DNA from: GYS-P2D sp964489125
GTDB lineage: Bacteria; Bacteroidota; Bacteroidia; Chitinophagales; Saprospiraceae
Assembly: GCA_964489125.1 (NCBI GenBank)
Contig: CAZAXY010000004.1
Span: forward strand, 1 to 64,000
DNA: 64,000 bases
Reading direction: 5' to 3'
This document shows, piece after piece, positions 34,902 through 43,332 of this stretch (positions are counted from its first letter, which is position 1; each line of letters opens with the position of its first letter). Below the pieces are notes generated by a model, which had not been told where the DNA came from, searched no databases, and worked only from the letters and a program-made list of their open reading frames with translations. The position numbers and the translations under genes were made by a program.

Positions 34902-35682
34902 TGGTTGTTACTCTTTCTTTGAAAATTCTGCTTGCTTTATTATATAGACGTATGTCCATATCATTATGTTTTTTTATCAATTTAATAATTGAAGGTTTGA
35001 TTTTTTCTTCTGTACTAAAAGCATTAAGTGACGGAAATGAGGAGTCTTTAAGATCTAGCCAAGATGGTATAGTATTTTGTAATTGTTTAAGTGATTCTTC
35101 CATCTGTTCAAGTATTCCAAAGCCTCCATAAAGCTGTGTTAAGTTATAATAAGCTATTTTGTATTGATTTAGGGATCCAACTGCTTTTGGATACTTTACA
35201 TTAGATAAATAGCTCACCTGTAAATTGGATAAACTTATAATTAGTTTTTCGAGGCGATGCTCCTCAAGGTCATTAAGTGAAATATTTTTTAATTTGTCTA
35301 GACCATTTTTGTAGTAAAAAAAATTATAATGTGAAATAAAACGTTGTATAGGATTGCGAAGAAGGGTATAATAATAAGGTGAAGGAATCTTTATTTTATA
35401 TTTAGAGTGCTCTTCATATTTTGTATGGTTCGCTAATACTCGAATATTATTTTTTCTTAATTGTTCGAGTTCTTTGTTATCTAGTTGACCTAAATTTTTG
35501 TCTGATTTAATTTCATTACAGCCTGGTATGTAAATTTCAGATGTGTCGAGATTGTTCAATAAGCAAGCGCTATTGATATAATGTCTAAAGCTAGTGCCCC
35601 CGCACTTTGGGATATGAGTAAAAATGAAGGAGCTATATTCATTTGAATATTTTTTTTTCTCTTTTGATTTTTTCTTAACCAT
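34891..35682 (-). CDS. Sulfotransferase family 2 protein
   Basis: A 263-residue sulfotransferase. FIFTHIPKCGGTSFRHYINS carries the PAPS 5'-phosphosulfate loop, and YYTLLRNPIQRFISHYNFFY is the 3'-phosphate motif. The rest is variable and basic. It sits between a two-domain glycosyltransferase (overlap eight bases) and the exporter ATPase (overlap 11 bases), so sulfation is probably coupled to assembly in the cytoplasm before export (inference). Confidence 0.86.
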   Translation of the reverse strand: MVKKKSKEKKKYSNEYSSFIFTHIPKCGGTSFRHYINSACLLNNLDTSEIYIPGCNEIKSDKNLGQLDNKELEQLRKNNIRVLANHTKYEEHSKYKIKIPSPYYYTLLRNPIQRFISHYNFFYYKNGLDKLKNISLNDLEEHRLEKLIISLSNLQVSYLSNVKYPKAVGSLNQYKIAYYNLTQLYGGFGILEQMEESLKQLQNTIPSWLDLKDSSFPSLNAFSTEEKIKPSIIKLIKKHNDMDIRLYNKASRIFKERVTTNDL

Positions 35683-37987
35683 TAAGCTTTTGAATTGTTT
35701 TTTGAATGGATTTAAGATTTGATTGATGCTTAGTTAGAAATTTTTTAAAATTGGTTTTTTGATAACTTTTAAAGCCACTGTCTTCATCGGTGCCAGATGT
35801 TCCTCCTTCGTCATGATAAATAACGCTATCTGGTGTAACAACAGTTTGGATGTTGTGTTGCCATGCTGTATAAGCATAATCGCTGTCTTCGCAATAACAA
35901 GGGTGAAATTGTTCATCAAAAACACCTATTTTTTCTATAGTAGAATGTTTGATATACATTGAGCATCCAGAGACATATCCTACTCTCTGTAATATTTGAT
36001 AAGGCGCGTCATTGGGGTTTTGCCATTTACCTATATTCCTACCTGTACCATCTTCATAGAGCTCAGAACCAAATTCTTGTAATTTTCCATCGGGATATAA
36101 AATCTTGGATCCAGCGATGCCAATTTTATTAGAAGAGTATGCAGCCTTTCTCAGTGCCGTAAGCCATCCATTTGTAACATAGACATCATTGTTGACAAGT
36201 ACAACATCATTTCCTGGAATCATGTGCATCATTGCATTATTCGGCTTTACAAATACGTCATTAGTTTTCGATAGACTTGGTATGATATTCGGGTTGATTT
36301 TTGCTGCGGCCTTTAGATACTGTTGTGTGCCATCAGTACAACCATTAGAATGAACTAATATTTTATAGAATGGATATATAGTATTACCTTCTATTGATTC
36401 AATGCATCTTTTTAATAGATCCATTCTATTCCAGGTGACAATGCAGATAGAAACTTCACAAGAGAGAGAATGGTTCATCTGTGTGAGGGCTTTTTCTGGA
36501 CCTACGATATTCAAAAACTTGTTCTGAGCACTAGTAACCATCTGATTAATATCAAATTTGCCTTCGAGAGTTTCTATTATCCCTTGAGATAAAGTTTCTG
36601 TGTCATCACTAATAATCCCATCTGCCATGTGAATAAGATTAATTCCTTCATTGCCGATAGAATTAGTGGCAACTAATGTGCCATATGCGATGGCCTCACA
36701 AATTTTTCCTTTGATACCAGCACCAGCTAACAGAGGAGCAACAGCAATTTTGGTATTATTGTAAAGTGAAGGGAGTTCTTCTTCTTCAATATAGCCTTTA
36801 TATACAATAGATTTATGTTGTCCTAAGTTAATCACCTCACGTGGAGCGTTAGCACCAGCTATTGTAAGAGTTGTGTCAGGCACTGATTTTAACACCTTAG
36901 GTAATATCTCAGAGGCTATGAATTGAATAGCGGAAATGTTAGGGTAATGGTTAAAGCCGCCAATGAATAGAAGATTGTTTTGATTGCATGGTACATATTG
37001 TTGCTCTAGGTTATGTATATTAGAAACTACATGAACTGTCGCAGAAGGAAGTTCTTTAAGAATTTCATGTCTATCCTCTTCCGTAACAGCCCATATGATA
37101 TCTGCATGTTTGTAAGCTTCTAACTCGCTAGCTTTGTTACGTTTGACTTGATCAATTGTTAAGGATTCTAAAATCCCAATTGATCTTTCTTCTCGTAACC
37201 AATGTACGTCTACACTATCCGCTATAATTTTGGAGTTCGGGAAGTCTCGCATTATGCTTCCATGGTCATGAATCATATAGAACCACGCAAATATTATTGA
37301 ATCTAACCTGCTCACTTGAGAACTGATGATACTGTGATCATTATGATTAAGAACTATAGCTCCTAATTTTTCTAGTTTTTCTCGGTGATGTTTTGGCTTA
37401 TTCCCTGCCGTAAAGATTATAACCTCATGATTAATAGTAAGAAGCTCTACCATTCTGGTGGCTCTTTTACCACCACTAGACGTGTCAAAATCTGGTAAGT
37501 TGGGTGAGATATATAATACGACTGGTCGCGAATAATCCACCTGCAAGGCTATTGAGGAGGTGTTTATTGTTTGGTCGACTAAGAGTTTCTTTTGATAATT
37601 ATTTAGTATTTGGTCGGTTGATTCAAATTTGTGTGCCTTGAGTAAAGTCTTGAAAGATTGTAGAGAAAACGTCTTAATAGCTTGAGATGGATTTAGTATC
37701 GCCTTCCATAGTAAGCCAGAGCCAAGCAGAAAAATAGACCAGAAGGATGATAAGAGTTTAAGAGATAGATTAACCGGGCGTATAAAAAACTGTCCTATCA
37801 GAAAACTTTTCGATTTTCTTAAATTAGTTACATCATTATCTCGCTCCTTATAATCATTTTTTAGCTTTTGTATTTCCAGATGTTGTTTGTGAATGAGTTG
37901 TTGTTGCTTATTGATTTGATGATTTAAAGAGAGCTTATTTTTGCCCGTATCCATTAGTGCGTTGCTTGGATGTTCTAATTCTGTCAT
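35675..37987 (-). CDS. Dual glycosyltransferase (GT4 + GT2)
   Basis: A 770-residue protein with two glycosyltransferase domains. Residues ~20-55 form a charged coiled coil. Residues ~155-480 are a GT-B fold GT4 domain (VLYISPNLPDFDTSSGGKRA, LLFIGGFNHYPNI, VAPLLAGAGIKGKICEAIAY). Residues ~490-770 are a GT-A fold GT2 domain (SICIVTWNRMDLLKRCIESI, DVVLVNNDVYVTNGWL, YVSGCSMYIKHSTIEKIGVF, CYCEDSDYAYTAW). Such fused enzymes can add two sugars in turn. It is the first gene of the operon that also has the sulfotransferase and ABC exporter, with coupled overlaps. No signal peptide, so cytoplasmic. Confidence 0.9.
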   Translation of the reverse strand: MTELEHPSNALMDTGKNKLSLNHQINKQQQLIHKQHLEIQKLKNDYKERDNDVTNLRKSKSFLIGQFFIRPVNLSLKLLSSFWSIFLLGSGLLWKAILNPSQAIKTFSLQSFKTLLKAHKFESTDQILNNYQKKLLVDQTINTSSIALQVDYSRPVVLYISPNLPDFDTSSGGKRATRMVELLTINHEVIIFTAGNKPKHHREKLEKLGAIVLNHNDHSIISSQVSRLDSIIFAWFYMIHDHGSIMRDFPNSKIIADSVDVHWLREERSIGILESLTIDQVKRNKASELEAYKHADIIWAVTEEDRHEILKELPSATVHVVSNIHNLEQQYVPCNQNNLLFIGGFNHYPNISAIQFIASEILPKVLKSVPDTTLTIAGANAPREVINLGQHKSIVYKGYIEEEELPSLYNNTKIAVAPLLAGAGIKGKICEAIAYGTLVATNSIGNEGINLIHMADGIISDDTETLSQGIIETLEGKFDINQMVTSAQNKFLNIVGPEKALTQMNHSLSCEVSICIVTWNRMDLLKRCIESIEGNTIYPFYKILVHSNGCTDGTQQYLKAAAKINPNIIPSLSKTNDVFVKPNNAMMHMIPGNDVVLVNNDVYVTNGWLTALRKAAYSSNKIGIAGSKILYPDGKLQEFGSELYEDGTGRNIGKWQNPNDAPYQILQRVGYVSGCSMYIKHSTIEKIGVFDEQFHPCYCEDSDYAYTAWQHNIQTVVTPDSVIYHDEGGTSGTDEDSGFKSYQKTNFKKFLTKHQSNLKSIQKTIQKLNG

Positions 37988-38171
37988 GGTTGGAATCTCA
38001 CAATTTCTTATGCAAAGATATTTTTTTGCGCCATTTATAGATATGGAATGACGCGCTTTTAATGGTTTTGAGACATGGTGTTAAGATAGAATCTTTTATT
38101 GTAGTCGGGCTGAGCGTTATCCATGTGTATTCATAAGCTCACCTTGCTATTAAATCAGATCTCTGCAACTC

Positions 38172-38439
38172 TCATAAGATATCTCTCATATAGCCAATCT
38201 TGAGGAGCGGTTCTGCGATCTTCCTAAGTTGATCCCGATCAATATATCCCATATTATGAGGAACCTCTTCAATACAGCCTACTTTTTAATTCGATGACCC
38301 TTACATGTTCAGTAGCCTCAGATAGCGAGTTAAAAGTGCCCGTATATAGCCGTACTGTATCACATTGCATTATTCCGCAGGTAAGTTCGCATCTTAGAAG
38401 GTACTCTCGATTAAAGTTGGTAATCTCTCGCTCTCCACG
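38172..38439 (-). pseudogene. rmlA: rmlA fragment (glucose-1-phosphate thymidylyltransferase, 3' end)
   Basis: Read on the minus strand, this contains the C-terminal end of RmlA: RGEREITNFNREYLLRCEL, then TGTFNSLSEATEHVRVIE, and after a frame break near 38285, CIEEVPHNMGYIDRDQLRKI and AEPLLKIGYMRDIL before a stop. RmlA makes dTDP-glucose, the precursor of the amino sugar that the transaminase at 17315 would produce. Only ~85 residues remain, with substitutions such as WLDTGTF to RLYTGTF and an interior frameshift, so it is dead. Its 5' side is cut by the IS3 orfB fragment. Confidence 0.85.
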
Positions 38440-38704
38440 TGTCCTTCGTCTGAGATGCTTTTGTATCTCGTGACCATTTACAGCCTTCTCGTCTACTCTT
38501 GCGATAATAGTAATCAATGCCTCCATTGGGCTTAATACTTATGAGTTCATAGATCTTCTTGATCACTTCAGTATCATCCAGTTTGCTCTGATAATAGTAT
38601 GCTGAACGGCTTAGCCCTAATACGCCAGCTATTCGCTTCATACCTGCTTTATAGTGCTCCTTAAGATACTCTATCGCAGTACGCTTGGCAGAAGGCTTTA
38701 CCAC
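38440..38704 (-). pseudogene. IS3-family orfB, 5' fragment (right copy)
   Basis: The start of IS3 (IS407-like) orfB: VKPSAKRTAIEYLKEHYKAG, VLGLSRSAYYYQSKLDD, IDYYYRKSRREG. After KWSRD the frame is lost and the sequence runs into the rmlA fragment at about 38439. The DDE catalytic core is absent. It is in the same arrangement as a normal orfA/orfB pair, overlapping orfA by seven bases, and matches the left copy at 15850. Confidence 0.88.
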
Positions 38705-38964
38705 TTTTTTGATAACACGTCTTTTGCCATTTGTAGATCTAAGGATACATCCGCATACATCCGTTTTAGCTTATGATTCTCAGCCTCTAATTCCTTTAGC
38801 CGCTTTAGATGATTTACTTCCATACCTCCGTACTTCTTCCGCCAACTATAAAAAGTCCCAACACTAATACCTAATTCCCGGCTAATATCATCAACAGAAC
38901 GACCAGACTCGTTCTCCTTTAAGGCCTTAATAATCTGACTCTCATTGAACTTACTTCTCTTCAT
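38698..38964 (-). CDS. IS3-family transposase orfA
   Basis: An apparently intact 88-residue OrfA. It has the helix-turn-helix SVDDISRELGISVGTFYSWR, the YGGMEVNHLKRLKELEAEN block and the leucine-zipper-like LKRMYADVSLDLQMAKDVL, as in IS407-group elements. On its own it cannot transpose because orfB is truncated. It could still bind the element's ends and repress related copies (inference). Confidence 0.9.
   Translation of the reverse strand: MKRSKFNESQIIKALKENESGRSVDDISRELGISVGTFYSWRKKYGGMEVNHLKRLKELEAENHKLKRMYADVSLDLQMAKDVLSKKW
38704..38710 (-). promoter_or_regulatory. Programmed -1 frameshift slippery site
   Basis: In the minus-strand reading direction the heptamer A-AAA-AAG lies at the end of orfA, just before its stop, in the right phase for a -1 slip into orfB. 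This is the standard way IS3 elements make the OrfAB transposase. It is no longer productive because orfB is broken. Confidence 0.7.
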
Positions 38965-38990
38965 AACAGTTTAAATTTAATGCATTTTTA

Positions 38991-39000
38991 AACTGTCTTA
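38991..39000. repeat. Left terminal inverted repeat of the IS3 element
   Basis: In the orientation of the transposase genes the element begins TAAGACAGTT here, 27 bases before orfA. The exact inverse ends the left copy at 16312-16321. Confidence 0.7.
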
Positions 39001-39195
39001 ATTTTTCATAAGGCTACAACTTCTTATACCCACAAAATCTACACCTATATCCTTTTCACCATTTCATTTCCACAAGTGCATCAATGCGCGATTTATCACT
39101 GCTAAATTGCTGTTGAAAGTCATAAATGCTAAGTCCTTTGAACAATTTCTCATCCTTATTTGCTTTAATTAGTGCAAATAAGACCTTTACCGTGC
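39001..39195 (-). pseudogene. IS1595-like transposase, N-terminal fragment
   Basis: A single minus-strand frame with two stops reads VLFALIKANKDEKLFKGLSI, YDFQQQFSSDKSRIDALVEM, KW, a stop, KGYRCRFCGYKKL, a stop and PYEKLRQ. The zinc-ribbon-like Cys-x-x-Cys after a KW dipeptide is the N-terminal pattern of IS1595-family transposases. It is cut by the IS3 left end at 39000, so IS3 inserted into this older IS. The rest of the gene is not found on the other side. Confidence 0.7.
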
Positions 39196-39230
39196 AGCTT
39201 ATCTGCACTATTCAAAATATATAAACATGA

Positions 39231-40448
39231 TTATTTCAATTGATAAGTAAGCTTGAGTTTTTTGATGTATTCAATAATTTTTTTAGCACCAATGATGTAA
39301 GAAAAGTCGATTTCCAATCTGGTGAAATTACCTTTTTGGGTATTCGGAACATCCATCTCAATGAATGAATGCACTTTGCCGAATATAAAACTTCTATTCA
39401 ACTTAAATGCATTAGTCCTTAATTCTTTAATTTGAATATCATGATTATTGATAATTAATTCATTTATTCTAAGTATATGAGGAGAGTTGAGTGGTATAAA
39501 TTTTATTTTATTGAGATTAGATATATCAAAATTATGAGAGTATTTTAAATTATCTCCTACTACTGATATATTCTTTATTTCTTGAAAGTTGGCGTTTACT
39601 GTTGTAGAATATAGCATTTTAACAAAATGCTGATTATTAAACCATGGGATAATATAGTCTTCTAAGTTTTTAGAGTGAGTAATTCTTATATTGTCGATTG
39701 TCTGATAGTCTAACTTAGAAGACTTAAGGTGCCGATATAGGTCAAGTACATAGTTGAGACTGTTTGGAAATCTAAATGTTTCAGTAATCTTAAAATGTCG
39801 TAGATTTTTGTCAATCAATAGTTCATTTGATTTGTTCACATACTTGTGTTGATTGGAAATCAATTTTTTAATTTCTTGACTGGACCTAAGTATTTCGTTG
39901 TAGTCGAATATATATCTTTGTGATCCTCGTGTAAAGTACTCTGCGGATAAGATGTATGAGGCAAAGAGTATATAGCATTTATTCAATGCAAAATTGTTGC
40001 GATTGTGCAATGATTCTGCGATTTCCAAAGGATTACGGAGTATGATGTAATGAAATACATCAATGTTCTCCTCCTGAAAAATTTTATGCCAGAATGGAAG
40101 AGTATAGCATAATCTTGGATCTTTCATAAAGAAGGTTGTCTCGTTCGAAAATTCTTCTTTGATAATTTTACGAGCCAATAGAGCATGATTAGCTAATAAT
40201 TGAGAATTATACTTTCTCATAAATGGACTAACTGGGTTATCCCAATTAGTTCTTAGAGTTTCTAATATTTCATTGTTCAACCGAACTATTCTATGATTTT
40301 CAAAGAAACCTTTTGGATTATCATAGGATGGGCGCATTATTGTTTTGCCACAAGAAATAGCTAGTGAATCCAGTATTGAGCAGAACGCAGATGTACCACT
40401 CCTGTGCATCCCGAGTACAATTATTACTTTTCTAGCTGGTGATACCAT
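39231..40448 (-). CDS. Sulfotransferase-like protein
   Basis: A 405-residue protein. VIIVLGMHRSGTSAFCSIL near the N-terminus is the 5'-phosphosulfate loop in the form used by polysaccharide sulfotransferases. YDNPKGFFENHRIVRLNNEI and FFMKDPRLCYTLPFWHKIF are shared with that group, and YIILRNPLEIAESLHNRN is the 3'-phosphate motif. The C-terminal ~150 residues, rich in beta-type sequence, are unusual. It is the third sulfotransferase of the locus and lies 40 bases from the GT2 gene in the same direction. Confidence 0.85.
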   Translation of the reverse strand: MVSPARKVIIVLGMHRSGTSAFCSILDSLAISCGKTIMRPSYDNPKGFFENHRIVRLNNEILETLRTNWDNPVSPFMRKYNSQLLANHALLARKIIKEEFSNETTFFMKDPRLCYTLPFWHKIFQEENIDVFHYIILRNPLEIAESLHNRNNFALNKCYILFASYILSAEYFTRGSQRYIFDYNEILRSSQEIKKLISNQHKYVNKSNELLIDKNLRHFKITETFRFPNSLNYVLDLYRHLKSSKLDYQTIDNIRITHSKNLEDYIIPWFNNQHFVKMLYSTTVNANFQEIKNISVVGDNLKYSHNFDISNLNKIKFIPLNSPHILRINELIINNHDIQIKELRTNAFKLNRSFIFGKVHSFIEMDVPNTQKGNFTRLEIDFSYIIGAKKIIEYIKKLKLTYQLK

Positions 40449-40487
40449 TTTGTGAAAAACTCATTAGCGAAGATACGAAAGCAACTC

Positions 40488-41489
40488 TTAATGTTTTGTT
40501 AGAAAGCTTATTCTATATATTCTTGAGATATCATACTTTAAGAAAAAGTGAAATTCAGAGTTGATTTTTTTAGTAGGTCTATTAAGTTCTTTTCTGTATT
40601 TAATAATTCTTTTTCTAATTATAATTATAGAGAAAAATGATCTCGCTACTTCAATGGCAACAGTGAAATTGAATGATAATAATAGAACAAATATTGCTAT
40701 GATATTTTTTATGATGACAAAAAAAATATTTATAATGATGTCTTGAATATTGAGATTTTTAAAAAAAGTGTATAAAATATTCAAAAAGAGCTTTCGATCT
40801 CTTGTGCGATTGTTGACTTTTATTATTGATTGTCCACCCTTGTGATATACTTGTGATTTAGGGCAATACCATGACACATATCCTAATACTGTAGCTCTTA
40901 GGCCTAATTCTGCGTCTTCATAACCTGTTGCAAAAAAATCATCAAAAAAGCCGATATCTTTGATCATTTTTGTACTATAAAGAACTGCGCCTCCACAACC
41001 TCCTAAGTTTTTAAAAGACTCTGAATACGCCTCGATCGGTTCTCCATAGCCTATTGGAAGTATCTCGCCAGTATTTAGCATCATATGACCTGCATTATCC
41101 ATTTTGGACCGGTCATGGTATTGTATCATTTTGGCAGAGACGATGCTGCATTGTTTGATGAGAGCCATTTGATATAAGTTAGATAACCACATATGGTCTA
41201 CTGTAGTATCGTTGTTCAGTAAGGCTATAAAGGTGTGGTCCTGATGTATAAGAATTTCATTCCAAATCTTGAGATGAGCTCCTGTAAAACCATAGTTTTT
41301 GTTAAAAAGATGAACAGTGACACTTGTAGTGTTGTTGTATTTTCTAGCCAGCTTTAGTCCTTCTTCATTGTCGGAACCGTTATCAATTAGGTGGATATGA
41401 AAATCTACTCCAATAGTTTTTAATGTGCTTTCTATGCATTCTAGTGTGTCATTCCATCCATTCCAATTAACAATTATTATAGGTATCAC
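40488..41489 (-). CDS. Family 2 glycosyltransferase with C-terminal membrane helices
   Basis: A 333-residue GT2 of the rhamnosyltransferase type. IPIIIVNWNGWNDTLECIES, IALLNNDTTVDHMWLSNLYQ, GCGGAVLYSTKMIKDIGFFD and GYEDAELGLRATVLGY are its motifs. Two hydrophobic stretches near the C-terminus may anchor it. No ATG is available: the GTG at 41489 gives the normal GT2 N-terminus, while a GTG at 41534 would add a 15-residue hydrophobic lead. It is divergent from ugd, with a 70-base gap from the preferred start. Confidence 0.87.
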   Translation of the reverse strand: MIPIIIVNWNGWNDTLECIESTLKTIGVDFHIHLIDNGSDNEEGLKLARKYNNTTSVTVHLFNKNYGFTGAHLKIWNEILIHQDHTFIALLNNDTTVDHMWLSNLYQMALIKQCSIVSAKMIQYHDRSKMDNAGHMMLNTGEILPIGYGEPIEAYSESFKNLGGCGGAVLYSTKMIKDIGFFDDFFATGYEDAELGLRATVLGYVSWYCPKSQVYHKGGQSIIKVNNRTRDRKLFLNILYTFFKNLNIQDIIINIFFVIIKNIIAIFVLLLSFNFTVAIEVARSFFSIIIIRKRIIKYRKELNRPTKKINSEFHFFLKYDISRIYRISFLTKH

Positions 41490-41560
41490 AACGGGGAGTA
41501 TAATTATATATAAAGGTATGATTATCCTAATCACAACTATTATCTTCGATAAAAATTACG

Positions 41561-42868
41561 ATGAGAATTACAGTTGTTGGTACAGGTTATGTCGGTCTTG
41601 TATCTGGCACATGTTTCGCCGAAACAGGTAATGATGTGATCTGTGTAGATATCGATAAGGATAAAGTATCAAAACTCCAAAGCGGAGAGCTGACCATCTA
41701 TGAGCCAGGATTGGAGACCATCTTCAAGCGAAATGTTAATGCTGGACGGCTGCACTTTACCACCACACTTAAGGAGGCGGTGGATCAATCGAACATCATA
41801 TTCTTAGCGTTGCCAACTCCTCCAGGGGCGGATGGTTCGGCAGATCTAAAGTTCATTATAAACGTAGCCGAGAACCTATCTCATATCATTACCGAGTATA
41901 AGGTGATCGTTGATAAAAGCACAGTACCCGTTGGAACAGCGGAAAAAGTACATGATGTGCTTGCAGCGAACCTCTCCGCAGAGCTCTTTGATGTGGTCAG
42001 TAACCCAGAGTTTCTACGAGAAGGCGTAGCTGTTGATGACTTTATGAAGCCAGAGCGCATAGTCATCGGTGCCACCGCACCACGAGCGCAGAAAGCAATG
42101 GAGGAACTTTATAGGCCATTTGTCCGTCAGGGCAATCCGATCTACTTCATGGACGAGCGCTCTGCCGAAATGACTAAATATGCTGCGAACTCCTTTTTAG
42201 CTACTAAGATTACTTTCATGAATGAGATCGCCAACCTGTGTGATCTTACAGGAGCGAATGTAGACATGGTACGGCTGGGTATGGGTAGCGATAGTAGGAT
42301 CGGCAAGCGATTTCTGTTTCCCGGAGTAGGATATGGAGGCTCTTGTTTCCCTAAGGACGTACAAGCACTCGAGAAGACCGCTACTGACAACAAATATGAA
42401 TTCAAAATCCTAAAGTCAGTTATGGAGGTCAACCGCAATCAAAAGAATATTGCGTTCGCCAGACTTAAGGCCTTCTATGGTGTGAACCTAAAAAATAAAA
42501 CAATAGCAGTCTGGGGACTGTCATTTAAGCCGAATACTGATGATATCCGTGAGGCGCCAGCCCTGTATTTGCTCGAGCAATTATTGGTGTTAGGATGTGC
42601 GATTCAGGCATTTGACCCGGAAGCGATGGACAATGTTAGAGGAGTCTATGGAGACAAGATTGGCTACGCTAAGAGTCAGTATGATGCCTTGGATGGAGCA
42701 GATAGTCTCGTCATCATGACGGAGTGGGGGGTGTTTAGAAATCCAGATTTTGACTTTATCAAGTCTCATATAGGAAAAGGCCTTTTGTTTGATGGCCGTA
42801 ATTTGTTTGATCCAGATGACATGAAGAAGAGGGGTTTTAGTTATGAGAGTATTGGGAGACCTCTATAA
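41561..42868 (+). CDS. ugd: UDP-glucose 6-dehydrogenase
   Basis: A 435-residue enzyme that oxidises UDP-glucose to UDP-glucuronate with two NAD+. The NAD-binding motif is ITVVGTGYVGLVSGTCFAET. Conserved FLALPTPPGADGSAD and VDKSTVPVGTAEKV follow, and the catalytic Cys is in GVGYGGSCFPKDVQAL. The C-terminal UDP-binding domain has WGLSFKPNTDDIREAPAL. Length is normal. The DNA is less AT-rich than the glycosyltransferase genes to the left. It starts a plus-strand group with UDP-xylose synthase, so the polymer probably holds glucuronate or xylose. Confidence 0.96.
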   Translation: MRITVVGTGYVGLVSGTCFAETGNDVICVDIDKDKVSKLQSGELTIYEPGLETIFKRNVNAGRLHFTTTLKEAVDQSNIIFLALPTPPGADGSADLKFIINVAENLSHIITEYKVIVDKSTVPVGTAEKVHDVLAANLSAELFDVVSNPEFLREGVAVDDFMKPERIVIGATAPRAQKAMEELYRPFVRQGNPIYFMDERSAEMTKYAANSFLATKITFMNEIANLCDLTGANVDMVRLGMGSDSRIGKRFLFPGVGYGGSCFPKDVQALEKTATDNKYEFKILKSVMEVNRNQKNIAFARLKAFYGVNLKNKTIAVWGLSFKPNTDDIREAPALYLLEQLLVLGCAIQAFDPEAMDNVRGVYGDKIGYAKSQYDALDGADSLVIMTEWGVFRNPDFDFIKSHIGKGLLFDGRNLFDPDDMKKRGFSYESIGRPL

Positions 42869-42922
42869 ATCAATAATGAAAAATTAATAGTTGACAATCG
42901 TTAATTAAATGAAGAATGAAGA

Positions 42923-43297
42923 ATGAAAAATGAAAGGAAGAATGTGGTGTTAGAAAAATCATTCGCTTTTTCATTGAAGATTCTTCAAGTTTATGCATCT
43001 CTAAAAGAGCAGAAAGAGTATGATTTGGCTCGTCAATTTCTCAGATCAGGCACATCCATAGGAGCGAATATTGAAGAGGCACAAGGAGCACAGAGTAAAA
43101 AGGACTTTATCAGTAAATTATCTATATCCTACAAAGAGGCAAGAGAATGTCGATATTGGATCAGATTGTTCATAGAATCATCGGTTATAGAACATGATTT
43201 GCTGCCGATCTTACTAAAAGACGTTACTGAACTTTTTAAGCTGTTATCATCAATATTGATCAAGTCAAAGAGTTCTGAGTTAAGTGATCCTTCATAA
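42923..43297 (+). CDS. Four-helix bundle protein (23S rRNA IVS type)
   Basis: A 124-residue protein of the four-helix bundle family first seen in 23S rRNA intervening sequences (TIGR02436). QFLRSGTSIGANIEEAQGAQ, SKKDFISKLSISYKEARECR and YWIRLFIESSVIE are diagnostic. The protein is all helical; its function is unknown. Simple repeats of the type GAAGAATGAA flank its 5' end and an ATAATTCATAATT tract its 3' end, as is usual for this gene, which moves between sites. It lies between two enzymes of one sugar pathway, so it is probably an insertion. Confidence 0.9.
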   Translation: MKNERKNVVLEKSFAFSLKILQVYASLKEQKEYDLARQFLRSGTSIGANIEEAQGAQSKKDFISKLSISYKEARECRYWIRLFIESSVIEHDLLPILLKDVTELFKLLSSILIKSKSSELSDPS

Positions 43298-43332
43298 TTC
43301 ATAATTATTCAATTTTAATTGTATATAAGCGA

